Below, one piece after another: positions 52,559 through 63,349 of a stretch of 64,000 nucleotides of DNA. Origin of the DNA: Aradus depressus (lineage: Eukaryota > Arthropoda > Insecta > Hemiptera > Aradidae); assembly GCA_963662175.1 (NCBI GenBank), contig OY759226.1:25714446-25778445 (forward strand), given 5' to 3'. The position numbers and the translations under genes were made by a program. Numbering within the stretch: the first letter of the stretch is position 1; each line of letters begins with the position of its first letter. The notes beneath the pieces are model-generated. The model did no database searches, was not told where the DNA came from, and saw nothing but the letters and a program-made list of their open reading frames with translations.

Positions 52559-52639
52559 TATAAATAATATATATGATTGTACTAATTAATGAGTAGATTG
52601 TTTTTTTGTTTTTTTCACAATTTTTAATTAATTTTTGTT

Positions 52640-52720
52640 AACGCTACTGGCATTGTGTGATTCCTTGTTAACGCCACTAAGTTAATATAAAATATTATTT
52701 ATTTTATAAAAATAGTTAAT
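52640..52720. repeat. dispersed pair with 55495-55560
   Basis: 'ggcattgtgtgattccttgt', then 'taacgccactaagttaatat', matches 55497-55540 in direct orientation. Confidence 0.6.
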
Positions 52721-52789
52721 TACAAAAAAAAAATTTGAATTTCAACGGCGGTGAGCAGATTTTCAGAACATATCCCTATTCATTTGTAT

Positions 52790-52985
52790 ATTCATCTGTA
52801 ATTTGTCAGTGAATTGAGACAATTTGACTGAAAATCAATATTGCTCAGGGCCTTCTTAATCATGTTGATATATTCATGACGTAGGTGTTATTAGAATTTT
52901 TGTGTTGAACCTCAGTGAGTTCTGAATAGAGACATTTCGGTGAAAACACATCAAGAATTTCTGACCAATCACATAACATATATAT
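52790..52985 (-). repeat. family R repeat fragment
   Basis: 'ttgatatattcatgacgtag', then 'gtgttattagaatttttgtg' and 'tttctgaccaatcacataac'. Confidence 0.7.
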
Positions 52986-53437
52986 ATATAATACATTATT
53001 GTCAATCATATAAGTAAATTCCGTAAAATTTCGGTTACATCGAGATTTTGTTATCACTTAAGTCTTGTCGAGAAAGTTTCATAAAAATGGGTTAGATAAT
53101 TTGTATCTCATAAAAATAAAAGACGTTGTCTTCCCACTATTTTATTATAGATTAAAACCGATTTTCAACGCAACTGCATCATCATCAGTGGTACATCCCA
53201 CCCACACAGCGTAGCGGTTAAAGGACAACACTGTACCATTTGGGAAAAAGTAGATAAGTCAATTTGTGTCCAAAATGATAAATACTCTGGGCAACCCATG
53301 TTGGTGTCCTACACATCGTGTAAAAGTATGCAAGTCGTAATATCAATGGTATTCTTGAAAACGCATTGGGAATTTTTAGACAACTTGGAAATTTACTTAT
53401 GGATTTATACAATTGCATTTATCTATTTTTATCTTTA
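52986..53437. other. intron DNA with a possible Penelope remnant
   Basis: On the reverse strand near 53160-53192: CTGATGA, an ATGC/GCGT stem and GAAA in hammerhead order. Weak. The rest is unrecognised. Confidence 0.35.
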
Positions 53438-53627
53438 ACGGGTCTTTAACGAGTACCTGACATCGTACAGGCTCGGGACCATCGCTTAACGTCCCATCCG
53501 AAGGACGGCGTGCTTAAGTTTATTTTACCTCCCAGATAAAATAAACTAAGGGCCTCGGTCGGGCTACGAACCCACAACCTTGAGCTCAGAAGTCAAGCAC
53601 GCATACCACTGAGCTACCGGCGCCCTC
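53438..53627 (-). mobile_element. tRNA-derived SINE, 3'-truncated
   Basis: Head (gagctaccggcgccctc) and proximal body are intact; the copy ends at 'gggtctttaacgagtacctg'. Unusually, 'aaaaacctaacctaaaaacc'+'taacc' sits at its head side (53628-53652), looking like the tail of a neighbouring plus-strand copy that is otherwise gone. Confidence 0.92.
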
Positions 53628-53655
53628 AAAAACCTAACCTAAAAACCTAACCTAT

Positions 53656-55490
53656 TTTTATCAAAACCGCGTTCGTGCCCTAAAATTGGTTAAATGTATT
53701 TATCTTGCTTATACAAGAAGAGATAATTACCGTTATGCAGTTCTGAAATGATTCTTTCATTGGCAAAAACTAGATAAGTACGTGAATAACTAGGTAAGTG
53801 ATGGTGTAAAATAGACAATTCTTTTGATTTCGGGTGATTAACTAGATAATTGGGGATGAAATTTTAGAAAATTACAAAATTAAATATATATGCATTACAT
53901 AATAAAATATGGAGAAATTGTTGAATAATGGCGGTTGTAAAAATAATTTATCAAAAAAATTCGATTTACACTGAAAACAGAAAACTTCAAAGCACTGCCC
54001 TGAGAACCTGTGATTTTGGACTTGCCTAGTTTTTCCAAAATGGTACACAACTGGCTGCAAGTAACTCCTGGAGACTGGGTTGAACATACAATCATTGATG
54101 CAATTATATATATTGAAAAGATACGCGTTGAGTTTGATATTCAGTCTCGGGCAAGCCCTTTGATTAGTTTCTGTAACGTTTTGTTAACAAAATAACCCTG
54201 ATATTACCTATAGCGTTATAGAATGGGTGAATAAACGATATAATTTAGTTGGCTCTTCACAAGCAACTAGTGATAAACAACATGCTATAACATTTTTTTG
54301 TCCTCTGATTCCCTCGGCCGATTTGGCTGATAATCAGTAGTTCCATTAGTAATGTTGAGTCGCGGATTGAGTGTGATGGTGATTTCGGGAACTCGCCAAA
54401 ACTATCGATTGTTTGTTGATTGAATTACAAGATTCAGTCAGTTGTTGATCGCTTCGTTCTTTGTTCGTTATAAAAGTGTAAAATCTGTTAATCGCGGTTT
54501 TGGAAGACTTATTGTTAAGGACTTATTATTTAACAATTAACATTGTGTTCACTACACGCGGTTTGGGCCAAGGTGTTATTTAAATACAAAATATACGTAT
54601 TGTTCATAGTGAGTTCACTTCTTATTAACCTGGTTTATACTAACAAACGTTTTTTTATGAACAATCTTGAACTAATATTTATTTATGTATCTTTATTTAA
54701 ACTTACTGAAAATATATTTATTTTCCATTTCATTTGTTAGTTATTTATTTTTTATTTTTTGAATTATGGAACCGGAACTTTAGACTCCTCCCAGGTATAC
54801 TAAGAGCTTTCTATCAATTATTAGATTTAACTGAACTGTAAGATATACCAGTGATTACTTATTCTAAAACATTATCTTTTAGATAAATAATATTAAAATG
54901 AATTTTTAAAAAAAACTTATAAAAAGAAAACATATAAATTGATGAACAATGAATAGTAAGTTCGAATATCAAGATTACAAAATGAATTATGACCCGGGTA
55001 ATGCAAGATCAACAATGAATATGTGATACGGTATACTAACAAACATGAATGATTCAGTAGTTTTTCCTATTCATTGTTCATTGATTTATTGAGTTTACTC
55101 AAATGTTTATTACTTTCTCATACCTATAGTATAAGATAGTATTGTAATCGTGCAAAAAACCGAGATCGATGTTTCAACCGATTATTAAGGTCCTCTGTAA
55201 CGTAGTGATCATTTTCGCTGGGAAGCTGGGAAGTGAAATATATTAAATTCTTGAGAGAAGACAAAAAACATCCCTTTGTAAACTTTCATGGCACCCCTTC
55301 ATAACAGGAGATTTCATTGCCAAACTCGATTTAAACCTTCCTGGAGGAAATTTGAAAGTGCAATTTTGCGAACTTCCGGTTTGATGTTTATATTTTTTTG
55401 TGTAGAAGCGTTGTTGTTAGTGTTTGATAGTTGTATCTATGTTATCACAACATCACGTTCACGTCGCCCTATGTAGTCTGCTAACTTAAG
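53656..55490. other. unrecognised intron DNA (1.8 kb)
   Basis: No supported gene. Contains a family R-related phrase near 55128-55200 (ctatagtataagatagtatt, gtaatcgtgcaaaaaaccga) like that at 29540. Frames at 53.87-54.2 kb show no recognisable domain. Confidence 0.5.
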
Positions 55491-55494
55491 GTTG

Positions 55495-56329
55495 GGCATT
55501 GTGTGATCCCCTGTTAACGCCACTACGTTAATATAATATATTGTGTATTTTCATTATAAAGATTGTACGCATTTTTATTTTATTTTTCTTCTTGTACTTT
55601 AATATTACGACATATAGTTCTTATTTCTTTTATATAATATTTACCCTACTATAAACCTTTTTTTATAAACGTATTATTATATTTTCTTTATTTTTGTATT
55701 TTATTAATTTTATTAGATTATTGACAACCAAATGTTTGTAAATTTAATTTAAGATTCTAAATTCTCTCCCCCTAACGCTGACAGAGTCTTCCCCCAGGGT
55801 AATCTCAGGTAACTGAAAATTGTATGAATATGACAACCTAACTAACCTAAATCTCACTTATGAACTTTGTGCTGACGATGGCGTTAAGCCGATACCGATA
55901 CACTCTATATATATATATAATTTTTTTTTGTGTGGAATTACACAATACAAATGTTAAACAAGGTTTTTATTTATTTATATGAGATCTTGGATTGAAATAT
56001 CTTCATTCTTTTGATGTTCGAAGGCTTTGTTGTACCAATCGTAGACATGAATAAACAATAAGACATAAACACTTTATTTGAAAACAATGATAGATGGACA
56101 ACAATGAATACAATTTTATTTGAAAACAATTATAATATTATAAAAAGAAATAATAGTATATCGTAATTTATACCGGCAATGTATATATATACGTATTTTA
56201 TATTTTTATTCCACAGGTTGCAAAAAAAAAGTAGTCTAACCTCTCAAAGATTTTATTATTTTACTGTAGCCGGCTTTCGAGGTTGACTCATCAAGGTTGT
56301 CTGCAAAAAACCCGTAGTTTTATTTTTAT
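55495..56329. other. AT-rich DNA with Penelope-terminal remnant
   Basis: Second copy of the 52640 module at its start. 55869-55900 reads CTGACGA, GGC-gttaa-GCC, GATA: a hammerhead-like order with GAAA mutated to GATA. Confidence 0.45.
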
Positions 56330-56568
56330 CTTGGACAGACAGGACGGAAGCTCAGGACTACATTGGGGGAACATTTGAGGAGGGAGATACTGAATTTTTA
56401 CAGCACCCTTAAAGCAGAGGACATTTTATTACACAATTTCTCTCCATTCCAGAGAAGAGATAACCCTGTCTGCCCTAACTCACTAAGTGCTGCCTGTTGT
56501 GATTCAGATGGTAACAGGAAAACTGTATCTTTCCTCATCTATGAAATTTTATACTTTTCGTTATTTTT
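56330..56568 (+). pseudogene. Penelope-like GIY-YIG fragment
   Basis: The frame beginning 'FYLGQTGRKLRTTLGEHLRR' fits the second half of a GIY-YIG core (Y-x-G-Q-T-G...EH). It continues EILNFYSTLKAEDILLHNF to a stop at ~56570. The upstream half is missing. The tandem array starts immediately after. Confidence 0.55.
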
Positions 56569-59500
56569 TTAGTATTTATTTATTAGACAGTTTCATTGTA
56601 TTATATACATTTTATAGTATTATATAGACTGGTTATATTAATTTTTTGAGTGTTTATTTATTAGACAGTTTCATTGTATTATATACATTTTATAGTAGTA
56701 TATAGACTGGCTATATTCATTTTTTGAGTATTTATTTATTAGACAGTTTTATTGTAATATATACATTTTATAGTAATGTATTATATAGACTGGTTATATT
56801 CATTTTTTGAGTATTTATTTATTAGACAGTTTCATTGTAATATATACAATTTATAGTAATGTATTATATAGACTGGTTATATTCATTTTTTGAGTATTTA
56901 TTTATTAGACAGTTTCATTGTATTATATACATTTTATAGTATTATATAGACTGGTTATATTAATTTTTTGAGTGTTTATTTATTAGACAGTTTCATTGTA
57001 TTATATACATTTTATAGTAGTATATAGACTGGCTATATTCATTTTTTGAGTATTTATTTATTAGACAGTTTTATTGTAATATATACATTTTATAGTAATG
57101 TATTATATAGACTGGTTATATTCATTTTTTGAGTATTTCTTTATTAGACAGTTTTATTGTAATATATACATTTTATAGTAATGTATTATATAGACTGGCT
57201 ATATTCATTTTTTGAGTATTTATTTATTAGACAGTTTCATTGTAATATATACATTTTATAGTAATGTATTATATAGACTGGTTATATTCATTTTTTGAGT
57301 ATTTATTTATTAGACAGTTTCATTGTATTATATACATTTTATAGTATTATATAGACTGGTTATATTAATTTTTTGAGTGTTTATTTATTAGACAGTTTCA
57401 TTGTATTATATACATTTTATAGTAGTATATAGACTGGCTATATTCATTTTTTGAGTATTTATTTATTAGACAGTTTCATTGTAATATATACATTTTATAG
57501 TAATGTATTATATAGACTGGTTATATTCATTTTTTGAGTATTTCTTTATTAGACAGTTTTATTGTAATATATACATTTTATAGTAATGTATTATATAGAC
57601 TGGCTATATTCATTTTTTGAGTATTTATTTATTAGACAGTTTCATTGTAATATATACATTTTATAGTAATGTATTATATAGACTGGTTATATTCATTTTT
57701 TGAGTATTTATTTATTAGACAGTTTCATTGTATTATATACATTTTATAGTATTATATAGACTGGTTATATTAATTTTTTGAGTGTTTATTTATTAGACAG
57801 TTTCATTGTATTATATACATTTTATAGTAGTATATAGACTGGCTATATTCATTTTTTGAGTATTTATTTATTAGACAGTTTCATTGTAATATATACAATT
57901 TATAGTAATGTATTATATAGACTGGTTATATTCATTTTTTGAGTATTTATTTATTAGACAGTTTTATTGTAATATATACATTTTATAGTAATGTATTATA
58001 TAGACTGGTTATATTCATTTTTTGAGTATTTATTTATTAGACAGTTTCATTGTAATATATACATTTTATAGTAGTATATAGACTGGCTATATTCATTTTT
58101 TGAGTATTTATTTATTAGACAGTTTTATTGTAATATATACATTTTATAGTAATGTATTATATAGACTGGTTATATTCATTTTTTGAGTATTTATTTATTA
58201 GACAGTTTCATTGTAATATATACAATTTATAGTAATGTATTATATAGACTGGCTATATTCATTTTTTGAGTATTTATTTATTAGACAGTTTCATTGTAAT
58301 ATATACATTTTATAGTAATGTATTATATAGACTGGTTATATTCATTTTTTGAGTATTTATTTATTAGACAGTTTCATTGTAATATATACATTTTATAGTA
58401 ATGTATTATATAGACTGGTTATATTCATTTTTTGAGTATTTATTTATTAGACAGTTTCATTGTAATATATACAATTTATAGTAATGTATTATATAGACTG
58501 GTTATATTCATTTTTTGAGTATTTCTTTATTAGACAGTTTCATTGTAATATATACATTTTATAGTAATGTATTATATAGACTGGCTATATTCATTTTTTG
58601 AGTATTTATTTATTAGACAGTTTCATTGTAATATATACATTTTATAGTAATGTATTATATAGACTGGTTATATTCATTTTTTGAGTATTTATTTATTAGA
58701 CAGTTTCATTGTAATATATACAATTTATAGTAATGTATTATATAGACTGGCTATATTCATTTTTTGAGTATTTATTTATTAGACAGTTTCATTGTAATAT
58801 ATACATTTTATAGTAATGTATTATATAGACTGGTTATATTCATTTTTTGAGTATTTATTTATTAGACAGTTTCATTGTAATATATACATTTTATAGTAAT
58901 GTATTATATAGACGGGCTATATTCATTTTTTGAGTATTTATTTATTAGACAGTTTCATTGTAATATATACAATTTATAGTAATGTATTATATAGACTGGT
59001 TATATTCATTTTTTGAGTATTTATTTATTAGACAGTTTTATTGTAATATATACATTTTATAGTAATGTATTATATAGACTGGTTATATTCATTTTTTGAG
59101 TATTTATTTATTAGACAGTTTCATTGTAATATATACAATTTATAGTAATGTATTATATAGACTGGTTATATTCATTTTTTGAGTATTTATTTATTAGACA
59201 GTTTTATTGTAATATATACATTTTATAGTAATGTATTATATAGACGGGCTATATTCATTTTTTGAGTATTTATTTATTAGACAGTTTCATTGTAATATAT
59301 ACAATTTATAGTAATGTATTATATAGACTGGTTATATTCATTTTTTGAGTATTTATTTATTAGACAGTTTTATTGTAATATATACATTTTATAGTAATGT
59401 ATTATATAGACTGGTTATATTCATTTTTTGAGTATTTATTTATTAGACAGTTTCATTGTAATATATACAATTTATAGTAATGTATTATATAGACTGGTTA

Positions 59501-59930
59501 TATTCATTTTTTGAGTATTTCTTTATTAGACAGTTTTATTGTAATATATACATTTTATAGTAATGTATTATATAGACTGGTTATATTCATTTTTTGAGTA
59601 TTTATTTATTAGACAGTTTCATTGTAATACATACAATTTATAGTAATGTATTATATAGACTGGTTATATTCATTTTTTGAGTATTTCTTTATTAGACAGT
59701 TTTATTGTAATATATACATTTTATAGTAATGTATTATATAGACTGGTTATATTCATTTTTTGAGTATTTATTTATTAGACAGTTTCATTGTAATATATAC
59801 ATTTTATAGTAATGTATTATATAGACTGGCTATATTCATTTTTTGAGTATTTATTTATTAGACAGTTTCATTGTAATATATACATTTTATAGTAATGTAT
59901 TATATAGACTGGCTATATTCATTTTTTGAG
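56569..59930. repeat. 83/78-bp satellite-like tandem array (~3.4 kb)
   Basis: About 40 units, very homogeneous: 'tatagactggttatattcat'+'tttttgagtatttatttatt'+'agacagtttcattgtaatat'+'atacattttatagtaatgta'+'tta' (83 bp). Some units are 78 bp through loss of five bases in 'tagtaatgtattatatag'. Variant positions recur in a higher-order pattern in the first 1.3 kb. Confidence 0.97.
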
Positions 59931-60160
59931 GATTTTTGACCAAAACATAGCTTATATGGTATGCTCAATATTCATGGGGGTGTCACAAGGAGAACAGCGA
60001 AATATACTTTTCGCTGCACTTCGCTCCTCCCCTGTTCCTTTATGCACTTACTTCTCTACATGAAGTTGTTTACTCCGCTCTCCTCGCCAGATAGACAAAA
60101 ATGCTTGCAAATGGCGTCGTATGCGAAAAAATGAAAACATGAGCAGATTCATGTACTTAC
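59931..60160. other. intron DNA beside the first coding exon
   Basis: GC content rises from here (cgctgcacttcgctcctccc). Contains the GTAAGT donor of the exon at its right edge. Confidence 0.5.
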
Positions 60161-60478
60161 CTCTTTGTGTGTCCAAGACGATGACTTTGGGATATTAGTA
60201 GATGAAGTGTCGGAAAGAGGAGATCCCAATCTGACAGCACCTCCGTTCACATTGGACGGTTTCCTCTCCAGACGGACACTGGACCACTTGACCGTCCGAC
60301 CACCGACCACCGCCACCGTCTCCCCTGCCACCAGACTGCACCGTTGACTTTGACTCCCTCTAAACTCATACTTCCTCACAGTGGCTCGCCTCTTTGCCGG
60401 CTGTTCTTCTCCTCCACTTCCCGCTCCGCTGTCACCATCGCCGCTCTCCGTGGTTCGGATGATGGGAATGTTGTCCAT
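60161..60478 (-). CDS. sei: ERG-type (seizure-like) K+ channel, first coding exon (short N-terminus)
   Basis: This is probably the cytoplasmic N-terminus of an ERG voltage-gated potassium channel. Reading on the minus strand, ATG at 60478-60476 lies in good context (G at -3 and +4) and opens 106 codons. The exon ends at THKE in phase 0, followed by a strong GTAAGT donor at 60160. An in-frame stop at 60530-60532 supports a first coding exon. The product is hydrophilic, rich in Gly, Ser and Arg, with no PAS domain visible. The next exon, 10623-10866, starts in phase 0 with VLSLGAD. In vertebrate ERG1 the alternative 1b N-terminus joins the core at that same residue. The assignment rests on strand, phase and junction position, because the segment itself has no diagnostic motif. 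It could be the first exon of another minus-strand gene. GC content is clearly higher than in the flanks. Confidence 0.6.
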
Positions 60479-60715
60479 GCCTCCTCCACTAGGACGGCAT
60501 GGCACTATTCCAGAGGTCTGTTCGCCCAGTTAGCCCGGGATGGACTGACCGCCTGGCTAGTCTCAGTTCGCGCAGTCGCTTCCCCCCGTCGTCTCTTCTC
60601 CACACCCCTCATTCATGACAACACTCCACTCCACTCCAGCCTCCCTCCACTTCCACATCTGCTCCTTCCAACATATTTTTCACTTTCCCATAGACGTTTT
60701 TATTACCCCAACTAC
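60479..60715 (-). promoter_or_regulatory. GC-richer 5' region of the ERG first exon
   Basis: Unlike the AT-rich surroundings, this stretch is GC-rich and CpG-containing, consistent with 5' UTR or promoter for the minus-strand gene. No TATA box or initiator could be assigned with confidence. Confidence 0.35.
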
Positions 60716-60800
60716 ACCAAGTATAGAGGAAGTTATGTAATCGTGGGGGAGCGAAAAAATAATTGATTAATTTCTTCTGAGGAAGTACATTACTGGTTAT
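60715..60800 (+). repeat. family R, collapsed copy (start joined to end)
   Basis: 'aagtatagaggaagttatgt' 'aatcg' runs straight into 'tgggggagcgaaaaaataat' and 'tgaggaagtacatt'. All internal modules are deleted. Confidence 0.8.
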
Positions 60801-61052
60801 TCACCGATTACTTTTTTCAACTGTTTCGTCCATGCATCACGCAAAAACAGCTAAACATATCTTGGGCAAAAGGGCTTAAGTCAAAATAAGTCTTGAGATC
60901 CAAAGGATTTAGTGCATTTAAATATTTTTACCAAATGTAACAGAATGTTGGAATATTTTACTTTGTTTAATTTCACTAATTTGGTTGAAAATCAATAGTT
61001 GTCATCAATAATTTTATTGAAATAATATTTCAAGTAACAAATGTGTTTAACC
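60801..61052. other. unrecognised DNA
   Basis: 'aagggcttaagtcaaaataa' has a rough inverted counterpart at 61595-61630. Possibly an older element into which the hAT MITE inserted. Confidence 0.4.
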
Positions 61053-61542
61053 CAGAGATGGGCATAATCAAAATCAATGATTAAGATTACGATTATGATT
61101 ATAATTTAAAAAATTGGGTGATTACTTGATTACACGATTGCAATCGTAATCACGGCCATGATTATGATTGTAATCGAGTAATCATATAATCGTAATCATG
61201 GAATCATAATCATGAAATCGTAATCACAATGTACCCATGATTACACAGCGCAAATCATCGCCTTCGATTTCCTTTCATTTTAAATTGTTTTATTTTTTAC
61301 ACTAATAAGTAATTTTTTTTAAGTTTATTACGTAACCAAAGTGCTATTAACATTTTTTTAAATTCGGTACCCACAAATCCCCCGTTTACAGTAATTGTGC
61401 TTACATGATTATAATCATGTAATCATGTTTCATTTTAGCTAGATTCACAGTGCGATAGTATCAAGTATAAAATAGCAATGATGATTAGGTTTTATTTTCT
61501 CTGTAATCATGTAATCATTGATTACGATTATGCCCATCTCTG
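61053..61542. mobile_element. hAT MITE (490 bp) with 8-bp TSD
   Basis: Terminal inverted repeats CAGAGATGGGCATAATC and GATTATGCCCATCTCTG. The 8-bp flanks gtttaacc (61045-61052) and gttttacc (61543-61550) match at 7 of 8. The interior is dense in 'gattacgattatgatt/aatcatgtaatcat' motifs. No ORF. Confidence 0.93.
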
Positions 61543-61739
61543 GTTTTACCTCATTTGCAGGAATTTTTCAAACCTTCAGAAATTCCCCTAAAATTTAGAT
61601 TCGCTGACTTAAACCCTTTTGCCCAAACACCCAAGATATATTCACAACATTTTCAGAGAATTTGAAGGATTTTCTAGCTTAGAAAATCGGCTACTTGCCA
61701 TCCACAAATTTCAAATTGGCCATCGGGTGGTAGGATAAC

Positions 61740-61960
61740 TATTGATTTTCAGCAAAATTAGTCAAAAAAAATAAAGAGATTAGGAAGGGGTTAATCTGCT
61801 AATATAACGATTATATCGATATGAAGTTTGATATGACAATCGAGAAGTCTAAGAATCCTAAACAGGAAACATGTTCTTTTCTTGGATTCTAGGGTTCAAA
61901 AACTTGAAAATCCATTGAAAACTAGACGTCGAGGTTTTGATCGATTACGCAACTTCCCCC
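61740..61960 (+). repeat. family R fragment
   Basis: 'ctattgattttcagcaaaat', 'ttatatcgatatgaagtttg', then an end-like 'cgatcgattacgcaacttcc' region. Confidence 0.6.
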
Positions 61961-62125
61961 TTACTACGAATAGCAGAACAATATCTTTTTATGACCAGTA
62001 CTTAAGGAGGAAACTACACGACATACTAAACAACGTTAACAATATATCGCAGCAGTGTAGTAAAAAGTTATGTGCAAGCTCGCTAAGTTAAAGCATAAAA
62101 AGTATATTGCTTCAACATCTTGTAC

Positions 62126-62263
62126 TTCACCAGAAGTATAGGGGAAGTTATGTAATCGGTCAGAAATTTGATGTCGAGTTTTTACCAAAATATTATATTT
62201 TGGACACCATTCCACAATTGAAAAAGGAACATTCTGTCTGTCTGTGTGCGTCTGTTGAAAACA
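62126..62263 (+). repeat. family R, 5' part, interrupted by a Helitron
   Basis: 'agaagtataggggaagttat', 'gtaatcggtcagaaatttga' and 'tctgtctgtctgtgtgcgtc', cut at 62263. Confidence 0.85.
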
Positions 62264-62788
62264 TCATATATATAAAGCTGAAAATGTCTGTGCGTTGTAC
62301 CGCTATAACTCACGAACGGCTTGATGGATTTGATTAATTTTTTTTTAATTTGTTTGTCATCGTCTGTGGAAGGTTATAGGCGTATTAGTACCTCAATATC
62401 TGGTCCATCCCAGCATCCACCCACGCAATCTTTGTAACTCAAAAACCACTGCAATGATTAATGAGGAATCTTTTTGAATAGATAAGTTTTATCTACCGGA
62501 GGAAGGTTAAGGTATATTTTTTAATCAACCCCTGGTCCATCCCAGCATCCACTCACGCAATCTTTGTAACTCGAAAACCATTGCAACGATTAATGAGAAA
62601 ACTTTTGAATAAATTAGTTTTAGCTCCAAAGCTAGCGTTACTACAGTTGAAGGACTATAAGCCTTATTCCGTATGAATAATTGAAAATTATAACACCATG
62701 AATGTACTGTCGAGGAACTGAATAGCCTTATAGGAGATATTGGGAGAAAAGTCAAAGTTCCCCGGGCAACGCCGGGTATTACTGCTAG
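62264..62788 (+). mobile_element. non-autonomous Helitron (525 bp)
   Basis: The 5' end TC (TCATATATATAAAGCTGAAA) follows A (62263). The 3' end has a hairpin (CCCGGgcaacgCCGGG, 62761-62776), then eight bases, then CTAG (62785-62788) followed by T. A|TC...CTAG|T with a subterminal hairpin and no target duplication is diagnostic of Helitrons. A ~65-bp module (tggtccatcccagcatccac...) is repeated inside. No Rep/helicase, so it needs a partner in trans. Confidence 0.92.
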
Positions 62789-62945
62789 TTTATGATAAAA
62801 TGAATGAAATCCATGTGGACGACACCTAATGATTTTCAGTCACATCGGTCAAAGGCAAGGAAATGATTCAGAGTAAGGCTTAATACAAAAAAGTCTAATA
62901 ACTGCCGGTGTACTGAATGTATTGACACAATATTTCGGTGGTTTC
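62789..62945 (+). repeat. family R, continuation after the Helitron
   Basis: 'ccatgtggacgacacctaat', 'gattttcagtcacatcggtc' and 'actgccggtgtactgaatgt' resume the module order broken at 62263. Confidence 0.82.
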
Positions 62946-63044
62946 CACCATTTGTGGTTCTTTATAGAATTTCGGGTCAAATTTCTGGTTTGTTATATAT
63001 TGTATTCTTAGAGGTAAATACATTTAGTTATTTATTGCGATTCA

Positions 63045-63265
63045 TTTTTGGGCTTCAACTACGAGGTCGTATCACCTACTACCAGATCCTGTCCGATGTC
63101 TGGTAGGTGTAGGTTAAAGACGAGTACTCTAGGTGAATAAACCTTGGTTAGCAAAATTTAGTGTTCTCACAGTAGAGTCGAACTCATGTCCACCAGAGCG
63201 ATGATAAAGTGATTTGGTAGTAGGCGATATTGTAGTTAAAGCCCGGGCATGAATCACAATAACAA
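63045..63265 (+). mobile_element. tRNA-derived SINE, rearranged (two fragments head to head)
   Basis: 63050-63090 is the 3' end in reverse orientation (gggcttcaactacgaggtcg, tatcacctactaccaga). It is joined to a forward distal body from 63090 (tcctgtccgatgtctggtag) to 'gcccgggcatgaatcacaat'+'aacaaac'. Confidence 0.85.
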
Positions 63266-63349
63266 ACAACAAGTAAAGGTTGAAAGAAAATTGGGAAGAA
63301 CAAAAAAAGAAAATTTTTCTGGTAATCTGCTTTAAAATTAAGAATAAGA

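Larger units (their letters stand above)
10867..60160 (-). other. presumed first intron of the ERG channel gene (49,294 bp)
   Basis: Extends from the GTAAGT donor after the first coding exon to the TTCCACAG acceptor before the S1 exon, phase 0. It depends on the first-exon call. No other host gene was recognised inside; coding similarity in it is all to transposable elements. Confidence 0.55.

Noticed and set aside
53872..54195. Overlapping frames on both strands near 54 kb
   Set aside because: No recognisable domain, and the frames are short for this AT content.
60165..60766. Plus-strand frames of 60 and 140 codons
   Set aside because: Shadows of the GC-rich minus-strand exon, which has the splice donor and the compatible phase.
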